This document shows positions 44,572 to 56,606 of a DNA stretch of 64,000 nucleotides, one piece after another. The position numbers and the translations under genes were made by a program. The stretch comes from Variovorax sp. CF079 (GTDB lineage: Bacteria > Pseudomonadota > Gammaproteobacteria > Burkholderiales > Burkholderiaceae_C), in the NCBI RefSeq assembly GCF_900101545.1, contig NZ_FMZU01000013.1, positions 1 to 64,000 on the forward strand, read 5' to 3'. Positions within the stretch are counted from its first letter, which is position 1. Each line of letters begins with the position of its first letter. The notes below the pieces were generated by a model. The model ran no database searches. It saw only the letters and a list, made by a program, of their open reading frames with translations, and had not been told where the DNA came from.

Positions 44572-45378
44572 ATGCAGGTGCGCGTGTTGGGTTGCTCGGG
44601 CGCCATCGCCAAGGACTGCCGCACGACGTCATTCCTGGTCGACAGCGACCTGCTGGTCGACGCCGGCACCGGCGTCGGCGACCTGAGCCTGGCCGAAATG
44701 GCCGCCATCGACGACGTGGTGCTCACCCATTCGCACCTCGACCACATCGCCGCGCTGCCCCTGATGATCGACGCCGTGGCCAGCCGCCGCAGCAGGCCGC
44801 TGCGCGTGCATGCGCTGCGCGCCACCATCGAGGCGCTGCGCGCCCACGTGTTCAACAACGTCATTTGGCCGGATTTCGCGAGCATTCCAAGTCGCGAGGC
44901 GCCGTTTGTGAGTTTTCATGACATCGTGGTGGGGCAGGAGCTCCAGCTGGGAACCCGGGCGTTGAAGAACATCGAGGTGCTGCCGGCTGTGCACACCGTG
45001 CCGGCCTGCGGCTACGCGGTGCGCTGCGCCGAGGGAGGCCCGAACTGGGTTTTTAGCGGCGACACGGAGCGCAATCCGGCCTTCTGGCAGCGGGTGAATC
45101 AGCTTGATGTGGGCATGCTGGTCATCGAAACGGCGTTCAGCAATCGAGAGCAGGCCTTGGCGCAGCGCAGCTTGCATTTGTCGCCCGCGACTTTGGCTGA
45201 CGAGCTGGCCAACATCGTGTCCGGAAAAAACTACCCGATCTACATCACCCACACCAAGCCGGCTGAGACCGAAGAAATCATGAGCCAGATCGACATGTTG
45301 GCCGCCGGCTCGCAGGTGCATGGCACGAAGGGGTGGGACATTCGGTGGCTGGAGGCAGCGGGGGTCCTGCAGGTCTGA
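44572..45378 (+). CDS. MBL-fold metallo-hydrolase, class II cyclic-nucleotide phosphodiesterase-like
   Basis: The 268-aa product has the metal site LTHSHLDHIA (His53, His55, Asp57, His58), later His in AVHTVP, Asp in FSGDTERNP and His in IYITHTKPAE. This architecture matches class II 3',5'-cAMP phosphodiesterases and related RNase Z-like enzymes. It starts at 44572 because residues after this ATG match the family start; an in-frame ATG at 44524 adds a basic stretch. It could tune cAMP upstream of the pilin locus, which is inference. Confidence 0.82.
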   Translation: MQVRVLGCSGAIAKDCRTTSFLVDSDLLVDAGTGVGDLSLAEMAAIDDVVLTHSHLDHIAALPLMIDAVASRRSRPLRVHALRATIEALRAHVFNNVIWPDFASIPSREAPFVSFHDIVVGQELQLGTRALKNIEVLPAVHTVPACGYAVRCAEGGPNWVFSGDTERNPAFWQRVNQLDVGMLVIETAFSNREQALAQRSLHLSPATLADELANIVSGKNYPIYITHTKPAETEEIMSQIDMLAAGSQVHGTKGWDIRWLEAAGVLQV

Positions 45379-45395
45379 CACTGTCGGTGGTCGAC

Positions 45396-45410
45396 TGACA
45401 AAATTTGTCA
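45396..45410. promoter_or_regulatory. Palindrome TGACAAAATTTGTCA upstream of pilA
   Basis: The 15-bp sequence is a perfect 7-bp inverted repeat around one A, 18 bases after the MBL gene stop. It may be a regulator site or the end of the previous transcript. No T-run follows. Confidence 0.4.
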
Positions 45411-45428
45411 TCCCACGTGTGGCATATG

Positions 45429-45450
45429 CAACAGGTTGTGTCACCTGTTG
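45429..45450. promoter_or_regulatory. Inverted repeat CAACAGGT-N6-ACCTGTTG upstream of pilA
   Basis: The arms are a perfect 8-bp inverted repeat with 6 bases between them, about 60 bases upstream of the candidate sigma-54 promoter. This position suits an enhancer-binding activator such as PilR, but the motif itself is not recognised. Confidence 0.45.
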
Positions 45451-45507
45451 TAACTCCAGAGTGAACAAATGCACACCAAGGTTTGCTTCAGAGGCGAGCA
45501 GCAGGGA

Positions 45508-45522
45508 TGGCACAGATGCTGC
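45508..45522 (+). promoter_or_regulatory. Candidate sigma-54 promoter of the pilin gene
   Basis: TGGCACAGATGCTGC fits the -24/-12 pattern GG-N10-GC and the TGGCAC half of the consensus, with transcription expected near 45534. Sigma-54 promoters control pilA in Pseudomonas and other proteobacteria. Confidence 0.6.
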
Positions 45523-45581
45523 GGAGGTTGGACGCACCGGGGGCCCTCCTCGGGCCCTTCAACCAACTGGAGTTTCTTGAA

Positions 45582-46043
45582 ATGAACCGTCGTTCCATCG
45601 CACGCAACGTGCAAAAGGGTTTCACCCTTATCGAATTGATGATCGTTGTGGCGATCATCGGCATCCTGGCTGCTGTGGCGCTGCCCGCGTATCAAGACTA
45701 TACGGTGCGTGCGCGTGTGACTGAAGCACTGGTTATCGCATCTGGCGCAAAATCAACCATTGGTGAAAATGCTGCTAACGGCGCTTCCCTCAATGCTGGC
45801 GTCGATGACATCGCGGCTGGATCGGGGCTGAAGAATCTCGAAGTCATGTCCACAGCTATCGGTACGGGCGTCATTTCGCTCACAACGACTGCTAATGCAG
45901 GGGCGTTGAGCATCACGCTGACCCCGACCGCCAATGGCGTAGCTTTGACCAACGGTACCTTGCCGGCAGGCCCAATCAAGTGGGTGTGCAAAGTTTCGGC
46001 TGCTGCGAAGAATAAATACGTTCCCAATGAATGCCGCATCTAA
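45582..46043 (+). CDS. pilA: Type IV major pilin
   Basis: The 153-aa prepilin has a short basic leader ([13 protein letters not shown], 13 residues), cleavage before Phe14, and the hydrophobic helix [20 protein letters not shown] with Glu at mature position 5. The C-terminal half is Thr/Ala-rich with two Cys ([17 protein letters not shown]) forming the D-loop disulfide. The start is fixed by the leader. A 5' hairpin (GGGCCC-TCCTC-GGGCCC, 45547-45563) precedes the gene and an intrinsic terminator follows it. Confidence 0.95.
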   Translation: MNRRSIARNVQKGFTLIELMIVVAIIGILAAVALPAYQDYTVRARVTEALVIASGAKSTIGENAANGASLNAGVDDIAAGSGLKNLEVMSTAIGTGVISLTTTANAGALSITLTPTANGVALTNGTLPAGPIKWVCKVSAAAKNKYVPNECRI

Positions 46044-46054
46044 CCTGACTTGAC

Positions 46055-46084
46055 AAAAAAAAGCCCCGGTCGGGGCTTTTTTTT
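46055..46084 (+). terminator. Rho-independent terminator after pilA
   Basis: AAAAAAAAGCCCCG and CGGGGCTTTTTTTT form a perfect stem around GT with flanking A- and T-runs, so it can act in both directions. It starts 12 bases after the pilin stop. Confidence 0.95.
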
Positions 46085-46113
46085 ATGGCGAAATTCAAAC
46101 GTCGCCGAGCTTG

Positions 46114-47853
46114 ATGAATCGACTTTCCCAAACCTCACTTGCGCCCGTCTGGGCGACCATGGCCTCTGCCTTGCTGTCGTTGGCTTGGTTGCTGCCCAAT
46201 CACTCGAAGCCATGGACTTCGTTTCATTGCGACACCTGGGTTGCGACGATGCTGGCGGTGATCGGGTTGGTGGTCATGGTGCGGGCGCGGCAGGCCGTCA
46301 TTTGGCACGGCTTGGCGCTGGTCGTCGCCCTTCTGATTCCGTTGCCCTTTGCGCAACATGCTTTTGGGACTTTGCCGTTTGCTGGGCAGGCCTGGATCGC
46401 CACCACCTACACAGCGGGATTCCTGCTGGCGCTGATGATTGGCCAGCAGTGGCAAGGCTGGCGGCCCGTCTGGATGGGCGATATCTTGTTTTCGGCCATT
46501 GGCATCGCTGCGGTCATTTCGGTGGCACTGCAGCTCCAGCAATGGCTGGGATCGGCCGACCCCGGCACCCTGGATGTCTGGACGGTCGGTTCGGATGGCG
46601 CTCGCCCCTACGCGAATATGTCGCAGCCCAACCAGCTTGCCACCTTGCTTCTCTGGGGCTTGCTGGCCTTCGGCTGGGGTGTTTGGCGCAGGCAGTTGGG
46701 GCTCGCGGCGGCTTTGCTCGGCGCGGCATTTTTGCTGATTGGTCTGGCACTGACGCAGTCGCGCGCCGGCATGCTGGGGTTGCTGGTCCTGGTGCTGGCC
46801 GCGTGGTGCTGGAAGAAGCTGTGGGGCGCGCGGCACGTCCACCAATACGCCGTCGGCTTGGCTGCCTTCTATGTCGCGGTGTTGCTGCTACTGGAGCCGC
46901 TCCGGCGGGTCTTAATGCTCGACGTGCCCGGATCGATGGTGCAGCGTCTCGGCCATGAATTGAGGCCCGAGCTTTGGCGAATGTTGTTGGATGCGGCTTG
47001 GCAGCGCCCCTGGGCGGGCTATGGCTGGAATCAGGTGCTGCCGGCTCAAGTGGCCGTGGCCGAACGCCATCCGGCTCTGCACATCCCGTTTTTTCAGTCG
47101 CACAATCTATTTCTCGACTTCGTGCTGTGGGCGGGAATTCCTCTTGGCATCCTGTTGACGGGTTGCGTGCTGGCATGGTTGGTAACGGCCGCGCGTCGGG
47201 TGCGTCGGCCGGAGGAAGCTTTGTATCTGCTGATGGTGCTGGTGGTCGGGATACATGCGATGCTGGAACTGCCGCTGCACTACGCCTACTTTCTCTTGCC
47301 AACCGGACTGGCGATGGGTGCCTTGAATGCGGGCTTGAAGATCTGGCCCTTGGGGCAGCCCTCACGGTGGACTGGGCGGTGGCTGCTGGTCGGAACCTGG
47401 TGTTTAGGGGCAATTGTGTTGGGATTCGTCGTGCGTGATTACTTCCGGGTTGAGGCGGCGTATGCAGCCTTGCAATTGGAGAGAGCACAGATTCAGAACA
47501 GCCGTGCGGCGGAGGCGCCAGAGGTACTGTTGCTAACCGATTTGCGCGAGGTACAGCGCTTCATGAAGTTCGAGCCCGTTGCAGGGGCTTCCTTGCCTGA
47601 GCTCCAGTGGGCGCGAGAGGTCACTGTCATATGGCCAAGTTCCCGCAATTTCATAACGCTGGCAATTCTGCTTGGGCTGAACCAGCAGCCGCGTGAGGCG
47701 CGCGATTGGCTGATAAAGATGTGCCACATCGTTCCGCGGGAGCAGTGTGCGTCCGGCCCGTCAAGGTGGGAACAAGCACAGAAGTTGCATCCACAATTGG
47801 CAGGTATCGAATGGCCCGCTGCAGTCCAGTCGACGCAGGCCGTCAGTCCCTAG
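46114..47853 (+). CDS. PglL-type O-oligosaccharyltransferase (Wzy_C domain)
   Basis: The 579-aa product has about 12 membrane helices and the Wzy_C/PglL motifs: SQPNQLATLLLWGL near 170, ALTQSRAGMLGLL, GYGWNQVLPAQ, and SHNLFLDFVLWAGIPLG. PglL enzymes transfer lipid-linked glycan en bloc to Ser/Thr of pilins in the periplasm; WaaL ligases and Wzy polymerases are the alternative members. Location directly after pilA favours the pilin role. The C-terminal soluble part (residues 430-579) is helical. A TTG codon precedes the chosen ATG. Lower GC than the housekeeping genes. Confidence 0.88.
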   Translation: MNRLSQTSLAPVWATMASALLSLAWLLPNHSKPWTSFHCDTWVATMLAVIGLVVMVRARQAVIWHGLALVVALLIPLPFAQHAFGTLPFAGQAWIATTYTAGFLLALMIGQQWQGWRPVWMGDILFSAIGIAAVISVALQLQQWLGSADPGTLDVWTVGSDGARPYANMSQPNQLATLLLWGLLAFGWGVWRRQLGLAAALLGAAFLLIGLALTQSRAGMLGLLVLVLAAWCWKKLWGARHVHQYAVGLAAFYVAVLLLLEPLRRVLMLDVPGSMVQRLGHELRPELWRMLLDAAWQRPWAGYGWNQVLPAQVAVAERHPALHIPFFQSHNLFLDFVLWAGIPLGILLTGCVLAWLVTAARRVRRPEEALYLLMVLVVGIHAMLELPLHYAYFLLPTGLAMGALNAGLKIWPLGQPSRWTGRWLLVGTWCLGAIVLGFVVRDYFRVEAAYAALQLERAQIQNSRAAEAPEVLLLTDLREVQRFMKFEPVAGASLPELQWAREVTVIWPSSRNFITLAILLGLNQQPREARDWLIKMCHIVPREQCASGPSRWEQAQKLHPQLAGIEWPAAVQSTQAVSP

Positions 47854-47915
47854 CAATCGGCTACACGGCCATTTCGAACCACGTCGACCCCAGTCAAACG
47901 CAGCCTGAAGGCAAA

Positions 47916-49832
47916 GTGCAAGAAACCATCCTCGGTTGGCCCCGTTCCCGCAAGCGGATGGTTGTGGTTGGGCTCGACCTCTGCTTGGCATTGATGGCGA
48001 CCTGGTTCGCGTTCACACTCCGGCTGGACACCTGGCACCGGCCCGTGGGAATGGAATGGGCGGTGTACGCGATCGCTCCCTTGCTGTCGATTCCCGTCTT
48101 TGTGAAGTTTGGTCTGTACCGCGCGATTTTTCGCTACACCGGTTTGGCCGCGATCCTTGCAACGAGCAAAGCCGTTACGATTTACGGCCTGCTCTTTCTT
48201 CCCGCCGTGATTGCGCTCTATCTATGGGAGGGCATACCCCGCAGCCTGAGCGTTCTGCAGCCGCTCATTCTGCTGCTGCTGGTCGCCGGGAGCCGGACGT
48301 TGGCCTGGCACTGGCTGATGGTCAACACCGCTCGTACTTCAAGCCGCTTATTGATCTACGGCGCCGGAAGCGCCGGCGCGCAGACGGCGGCCGCCCTGGC
48401 CAGCGCTCAGCAGTACACCCTGCTCGGCTTCGTCGACGATGACGAGCGCAAGGCGGGTCGTACCATCAACCGCGTGCCGGTCATGTCGCCGGCCGCCGTG
48501 CCGGCTTTCGCGAGCAAGTTCGCGGTGACCGACATTTTGCTGGCGTTGCCCAGCGCCAGCCGCGAAAGGCGCAACCAGATCATCGAACGTCTGTCTGCGC
48601 TGCCGGTCCGCATCCGTACGCTTCCGGGTCTGGCCGACTTGGCCAGTGGCCGCGTGACGGTGCAGGACTTTCGCGATCTGGATATCGAAGACTTGCTGGG
48701 CCGGCCGCCGGTTGCGCCAGACCTTGAGTTGCTGGCGCGCAAGCTCGCGCACAAGGTGGTGCTGGTCACGGGTGCCGGCGGCAGCATCGGCAGCGAGCTG
48801 TGCCGCCAGATCGTGCAGCAGGGTCCGAGTCAGATTCTGCTGATCGATCACAGCGAATTCGCCCTGTATCGAATTCATCAGGAACTGGAACTTCTGATAG
48901 GACGCAGCGGGCTCCAGGTGCGCACCATTCCGCTGCTCGCTAGCGTGTGCAACTTCGAGCGCATCTCCGAAATATGCGTCACGTACAAGCCCGCGTCGAT
49001 CTACCACGCCGCAGCCTACAAGCATGTGCCGATGGTCGAAGCCAACCCCGGCGAAGGCGTACTCAACAACGTCTTCGGCACGCTGAACGTAGCCCGCGCA
49101 GCGCTGGCCGCCGGCGTGGATCATTTTGTCTTGGTTTCCACCGACAAGGCCGTTCGCCCGACCAACATCATGGGTGCGACGAAGCGGGTTGCAGAACTCG
49201 TGCTGCAGGCGCTGGCAAGCTGCGGCGAGGCGGTGTTCGAAGAGGTCCGCACGGGTGAGGGTGGCGCCATGCTCCCCACGACTCGCTTTTCGATGGTGCG
49301 ATTCGGCAACGTGCTGGGATCAAGCGGCAGCGTGGTGCCGCTCTTCCGCTCGCAGATCGCAGAAAGGAGGCCACTCACAGTGACCCATCCCGAAGTGACG
49401 CGCTATTTCATGACCATCCCGGAAGCGGCCCAACTCGTATTGCACGCCGGAGCCATGGCGGATAGCGGCGACCTGTTCGTTTTGGATATGGGCGCGCCGG
49501 TGAAGATCCTCGATCTCGCAAAACGAATGATTGCCCTCGCCGGGTTGACGGTTCGTAGCGAGACACGCCCCACCGGAGATATCGACATAGCCTATAGCGG
49601 ATTGCGCCCCGGTGAAAAACTGTTCGAAGAACTGCTCATCGGGGAGAATCCTCTGCCCACCAGTCACCCCCGCATCATTCGCGCCAGAGAAGACTTCATG
49701 GCTTGGCCTGACCTCAAAGTTCATTTGCAGACTTTGCTGAGCGTCGCGCGCAACGACAATGTCGCGGCAATGAAGGATCTTTTGCGTTTGCTGGTACCTG
49801 GCTACACGCCGAAAACGCCATCGATTGAATAA
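47916..49832 (+). CDS. Membrane-bound UDP-GlcNAc 4,6-dehydratase, WbpM/PglF/CapD type
   Basis: The 638-aa product has four N-terminal membrane helices, a first Rossmann-like domain (LLIYGAGSAGAQTA), and a catalytic SDR domain with VLVTGAGGSIGSELC and STDKAVRPTNIMGATKR, where Met replaces the usual Tyr as in WbpM/FlaA1. The family makes 4-keto-6-deoxy-hexosamines for QuiNAc, FucNAc or bacillosamine. I chose GTG at 47916 (GAAGG upstream); an ATG at 47811 would add 35 residues overlapping the previous gene. It starts the sugar-nucleotide part of the locus. Confidence 0.9.
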   Translation: MQETILGWPRSRKRMVVVGLDLCLALMATWFAFTLRLDTWHRPVGMEWAVYAIAPLLSIPVFVKFGLYRAIFRYTGLAAILATSKAVTIYGLLFLPAVIALYLWEGIPRSLSVLQPLILLLLVAGSRTLAWHWLMVNTARTSSRLLIYGAGSAGAQTAAALASAQQYTLLGFVDDDERKAGRTINRVPVMSPAAVPAFASKFAVTDILLALPSASRERRNQIIERLSALPVRIRTLPGLADLASGRVTVQDFRDLDIEDLLGRPPVAPDLELLARKLAHKVVLVTGAGGSIGSELCRQIVQQGPSQILLIDHSEFALYRIHQELELLIGRSGLQVRTIPLLASVCNFERISEICVTYKPASIYHAAAYKHVPMVEANPGEGVLNNVFGTLNVARAALAAGVDHFVLVSTDKAVRPTNIMGATKRVAELVLQALASCGEAVFEEVRTGEGGAMLPTTRFSMVRFGNVLGSSGSVVPLFRSQIAERRPLTVTHPEVTRYFMTIPEAAQLVLHAGAMADSGDLFVLDMGAPVKILDLAKRMIALAGLTVRSETRPTGDIDIAYSGLRPGEKLFEELLIGENPLPTSHPRIIRAREDFMAWPDLKVHLQTLLSVARNDNVAAMKDLLRLLVPGYTPKTPSIE

Positions 49833-49835
49833 GAC

Positions 49836-52657
<2,822 letters not shown>

Positions 52658-52661
<4 letters not shown>

Positions 52662-53779
52662 GCGACAAGCTGGAGTTCGTTGACCTCAAGTCGCAATACA
52701 CGGCATTGAAGGACAAGATTGCCGAACGCATGCAACGGGTGCTGGACCATGGCCAGTACATCATGGGACCGGAGGTCAGGGAACTGGAAGACAAGCTCGC
52801 GGCGTACACCGGCGCGAAGCATTGCATCACAGTTGCCAGTGGTACGGAGGCCTTGTTGATTGCTCTGATGGCGATCGATCTGAAGCCGGGCGATGAAGTT
52901 GTCACCACGCCGTTCACCTTTGCGGCCACTGCAGAGATGATTTCGCTGCTCGGCGGCGTGCCCGTTTTTGTGGATATCGAAGCCGACACCTGCAACATCG
53001 ACGCATCGCTGATCAAAGCAAAGATCACGCACCGCACTCGCGCGATCATGCCGGTGAGCCTGTATGGTCAGGTTGCCGATATGGATGCGATCAACACCAT
53101 CGCGACACAGCACGGCTTGGCCGTGATCGAAGACGCGGCGCAGAGCTTTGGGGCCAGCTACAAGGGCCGTAAGAGCTGCAACTTGAGCACTATCGGTTGC
53201 ACCAGCTTCTTCCCAAGCAAGCCGCTCGGTTGCTATGGGGACGGGGGGGCGCTCTTTACGGATGACGATGCGCTGGCCCAGGCTAGCCGCGAGATCCGCA
53301 TTCACGGGCAGAGCGCGCGCTACACCCACATCCGCGTCGGCGTCGGTGGGCGTATGGACACTCTGCAATGTGCTGTCGTGCTCGCGAAGCTGGAGCGTTT
53401 TCCATGGGAGCTTCAGCGTCGCCAACAGATCGCCATTCGCTATCACGAGCTGTTGGCCGGTCTAGGCGTCGACACGCTCGAGGTGCGAGCTGATCGCGAC
53501 TGTGTCTGGGCCCAATACACGGTGTTCGTCGAACAGCGAGATCACCTTCAGGCGATGATGAAGGAGCTCGGAATTCCGACCGCGGTGCACTATCCCGTAC
53601 CCTTGCATCATCAGCCCGCATACGCGAGATACGGGAACTCCGACGAATGCCCTGAAAGCGTATTGGCTGCGTCGCGCGTGGTGAGCCTGCCGATGAGCGC
53701 AGACCTGTCGTCGACGCAGCAGGATACTGTGATCAATGCGCTGGCCCGGTCTTTGCGGAGCCATAGTGCAACAACGTAA
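52658..53779 (+). CDS. wbpE: UDP-3-keto-GlcNAcA aminotransferase, DegT family (WbpE/WlbC)
   Basis: The 373-aa PLP enzyme has the DegT pattern: [41 protein letters not shown] and the PLP lysine Lys188 in [15 protein letters not shown]. It aminates C3 of the WbpB product using glutamate. Together with wbpA, wbpB, wbpD and the later wbpI this forms the route to UDP-ManNAc3NAcA. Coupled to wbpD by a 4-base overlap. Confidence 0.9.
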
Positions 53780-53802
53780 TGCCTTCTTAAGGACGCTCCA
53801 GG

Positions 53803-54792
53803 ATGATTGAAGGTAAGACGATTCTTATAACCGGTGGCGCAGGGTTCATCGCAAGCACATTGATTGCCCGGCTCGCTGGGTCGAACCGCATCGTCGTGTA
53901 CGACAACTACACGCGCAACACGCTGAAGGACACCCCATATGCCGAGCATCCGAACGTCTCGCAGATCGAGGGTGACGTGCTCGATTTCGAGCGGTTGAAA
54001 GACGCTATGCAGGGCGCGCAGATCGTCGTTCACGCTGCAGCCATCGCCGGCATCGAGTCGACTGTTCGGAACCCTGTTTCAACGATGCGCGTGAACATGA
54101 TCGGCACCGCCAATGCCCTCGAAGCGGCGCAACAGGTCGGCGGCATCGACCGTTTCCTGGAATTCTCGACTTCTGAGGTTTTCGGCTCTCAGGCATTCAA
54201 GGTCAGCGAGCTCTCGGACACCGTGACTGGTGCTGTGGGTGAGGCGCGTTGGACCTACGCAGTTTCCAAGCTGGCAGGCGAACACCTCGCCCATGCGTAC
54301 TACAAGCAGTACGGGCTTCCAGCAGTCACTGTCCGACCATTCAATGTCTACGGGCCTGGCCAGACCGGTGAAGGTGCGCTGTCCATTTTTATTCGCAAAG
54401 CGCTGAAGAACGAGGACCTTCTTATCTTCGGCGACGGCAGCCAGATTCGCGCCTGGTGCTTCGTGGACGATATGGTGAACGGCGTGCTCTGCGCCTTGGA
54501 GCATCCCGCAGCTGTGGGGGAGTCCTTCAACATCGGCAACGCCCGGGCCGTGACAACCATCTACGGCCTCGCCGAATCGGTATGTCGCATCGCAGGCGCG
54601 CGCTCCCGAATCCTCTTTAGGCCAGCACTATCGGCCGATATCGAACTTCGCATACCGAGAGTCGACAAGGCGAAAGAAATGATCGACTTTGAGGCGGCGG
54701 TTGACCTCGACGAGGGCCTGCGACGCACCATGCAGTGGATCGCGGCAAACGAGGGGCAACTTCCACCGCTTGCTTCCATCTTCAACACCTGA
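53803..54792 (+). CDS. NAD-dependent epimerase/dehydratase (extended SDR)
   Basis: The 329-aa product has the NAD site [10 protein letters not shown] at 9-18, STSEVFGSQ, the catalytic YAVSKLAGE, and [10 protein letters not shown]. It belongs to the nucleotide-sugar epimerase/dehydratase group. Substrate cannot be fixed; it may feed a second sugar with the aminotransferase and acyltransferase that follow. It starts 23 bases after wbpE. Confidence 0.88.
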   Translation: MIEGKTILITGGAGFIASTLIARLAGSNRIVVYDNYTRNTLKDTPYAEHPNVSQIEGDVLDFERLKDAMQGAQIVVHAAAIAGIESTVRNPVSTMRVNMIGTANALEAAQQVGGIDRFLEFSTSEVFGSQAFKVSELSDTVTGAVGEARWTYAVSKLAGEHLAHAYYKQYGLPAVTVRPFNVYGPGQTGEGALSIFIRKALKNEDLLIFGDGSQIRAWCFVDDMVNGVLCALEHPAAVGESFNIGNARAVTTIYGLAESVCRIAGARSRILFRPALSADIELRIPRVDKAKEMIDFEAAVDLDEGLRRTMQWIAANEGQLPPLASIFNT

Positions 54793-54804
54793 GCGTAAGA
54801 GGTT

Positions 54805-55959
54805 ATGCCCCAGTCAATGTTGCGCCTCTCCATACCCAATCTGCCGCAAGAGGCGATCGATCGCACAGTGGCGGTGTTGCGTAGCGGGCAACTGGTTCAT
54901 GGAACTGAAGGCGAAGCATTCGAAGTTGAACTCGCCCAGCACCTGGGGGCTCGCCATGCCGTTCTGGTGTCGTCAGGTACCGCTGCATTGCACCTGGCGC
55001 TGGTGGCGCTTGGCATCGGGGCGGGCGATTCAGTACTGGTGCCCAACTTCACCTTCCCCGCAACTGGCAACGTGGTGAAACTGGTGGGCGCACAGCCGGT
55101 TCTCGTTGACGTGGACCCGTCGTCGTATTGCATCACCTCGGCAAGCGCCAGTGCGGCTTTGGGGCGCTGGCGCTCACGAGGTGACGGAACGCGCCTGCGC
55201 GCAGTGATACCGGTTCACGAGTTTGGCCACCCTGTGGACATGGTTGAGCTATCGGCGTGGGCCGAGAAAGAAGGCTTGGTGGTCATCGAAGATGCTGCCT
55301 GCGCGATAGGAGCGCATAGCGGGAGACGTCCGGTGGGCACGTTTGGCGCAATTGGCTGCTTCTCGTTGCATCCGCGCAAGACGCTGACCACGGGTGAAGG
55401 CGGCCTGCTGATATCCGACTCCGACGACTTGGTGCGCCGCCTCCGGCGGCTGCGGAGCCACGGGATGGAACGCACCAGTGCGGGCATGGTTTTCCACGAA
55501 GCCGGATACAACTATCGACTCACCAACTTGCAATCAGCGCTCGGGAGAGCGCAGTTGCCGCACCTGGGTGACTGGATCGCAGCGCGACGCGAGCTCGCCA
55601 CGTCATACCACGAGGCCCTCGAATCGTTCGCCGCTTCGGGGTATCTCGTCAGGCCGGCCTCTTGCGAGGGGCACAGCTGGCAGACCTATATGGTCGTGCT
55701 GGCTGATTGGCTGGATCGAGCGGCAGTTGTCAAGGCACTGGCCGCCGACGGCATTGAAGGAAATCTGGGTGCTCAGTGTTTGTCCGAGCTGCCGCCGTTT
55801 CAAGGGCTTGCCGCGTCGGAAGACGACATGCGCCATGCTCGACGTCTGTATCGGCAGGGGTTGGCCCTGCCGTTCTGCGAACAGTACGGTTCAGAAGAAG
55901 TTGGTCGCGTCGTCGCCGCACTCGGTCGCGCTATCGAACATAGCCAGAGGTCCGCTTGA
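54805..55959 (+). CDS. DegT/DnrJ/EryC1 family aminotransferase (second copy)
   Basis: The 384-aa product has SSGTAALHLALVALGIGAGD, NFTFPATGNV, VIEDAACAIGA and the PLP lysine Lys192 in SLHPRKTLTTGEGG. It should aminate a keto-sugar nucleotide. Distinct from wbpE in sequence, so it probably acts on the product of the neighbouring epimerase or of the WbpM-type dehydratase. Its stop shares bases with the next start (TGATG). Confidence 0.88.
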   Translation: MPQSMLRLSIPNLPQEAIDRTVAVLRSGQLVHGTEGEAFEVELAQHLGARHAVLVSSGTAALHLALVALGIGAGDSVLVPNFTFPATGNVVKLVGAQPVLVDVDPSSYCITSASASAALGRWRSRGDGTRLRAVIPVHEFGHPVDMVELSAWAEKEGLVVIEDAACAIGAHSGRRPVGTFGAIGCFSLHPRKTLTTGEGGLLISDSDDLVRRLRRLRSHGMERTSAGMVFHEAGYNYRLTNLQSALGRAQLPHLGDWIAARRELATSYHEALESFAASGYLVRPASCEGHSWQTYMVVLADWLDRAAVVKALAADGIEGNLGAQCLSELPPFQGLAASEDDMRHARRLYRQGLALPFCEQYGSEEVGRVVAALGRAIEHSQRSA

Positions 55960-56591
55960 TGATGGACTTTCTAAAGAGGATCTATCCAGACGCAGATCGT
56001 CTGCTTGCCGAAGTATCGGCTGCGATGATCGACACCGATCGGAATCGGGGTCTGCGCGAGGATATCGTGCGCCGCTTTGTGGCACAGTTGTTGACCGACG
56101 ACGAGCGTGCGCGTCTGTTCGGGTTGCCTGCTAGCTGCCGCGTCCGGGAGAACACGAAGATCCTCCAAGCAGAAAAATTGAAGTGCGGTGAACACGTCTG
56201 GATCGGTGAGAACGCTTACCTCGATGCGTCAGGCGGCCTCAGCATCGGCGACCACAGCACTATCGGTGTCGGCGTCTATGTTTGGACGCATACAAGCGTA
56301 CTGGCCAATTTGCTTCACGAGAATCGACCGGGCGGGGCGCATGTCGTTCGACGTTCAACGCACATCGGCGCAGGTTGCTACATCGTGGGCCACAGCGTGA
56401 TCAATCCCGGGGTGCGCATCGGCGATGGTGCGGTGGTGTTGCCGATGTCATGCGTCAGCGACGACGTTCCAGCCGGCGATATCGTTGCCGGCGCACCCGC
56501 GAAGAGTGTTGGGAGCGTCACTGAAGCATTCGTGACGCGCTTGAAAGAAGAACTGCGCCAGCAGCGTGATGAGCCCGGCACTGATGCCTAG
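55959..56591 (+). CDS. Left-handed beta-helix O- or N-acyltransferase
   Basis: The 210-aa product has an N-terminal helical part (1-70) and hexapeptide repeats (HVWIGENAYLDASGGLSIGDHSTIG, RRSTHIGAGCYIVGHSVI, VRIGDGAVVLPMS) ending in GDIVAGAPAKSVG, as in maltose O-acetyltransferase-like enzymes. It probably acetylates the sugar made by the genes just before it. AGAGG precedes the ATG; another ATG lies one codon later. Confidence 0.85.
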   Translation: MMDFLKRIYPDADRLLAEVSAAMIDTDRNRGLREDIVRRFVAQLLTDDERARLFGLPASCRVRENTKILQAEKLKCGEHVWIGENAYLDASGGLSIGDHSTIGVGVYVWTHTSVLANLLHENRPGGAHVVRRSTHIGAGCYIVGHSVINPGVRIGDGAVVLPMSCVSDDVPAGDIVAGAPAKSVGSVTEAFVTRLKEELRQQRDEPGTDA

Positions 56592-56606
56592 CCCGATGAG
56601 CGTTCG

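Noticed and set aside
46050..46085. TTGACA as -35 of a promoter for the PglL gene
   Set aside because: It overlaps the pilin terminator and no -10 element is found at proper spacing.
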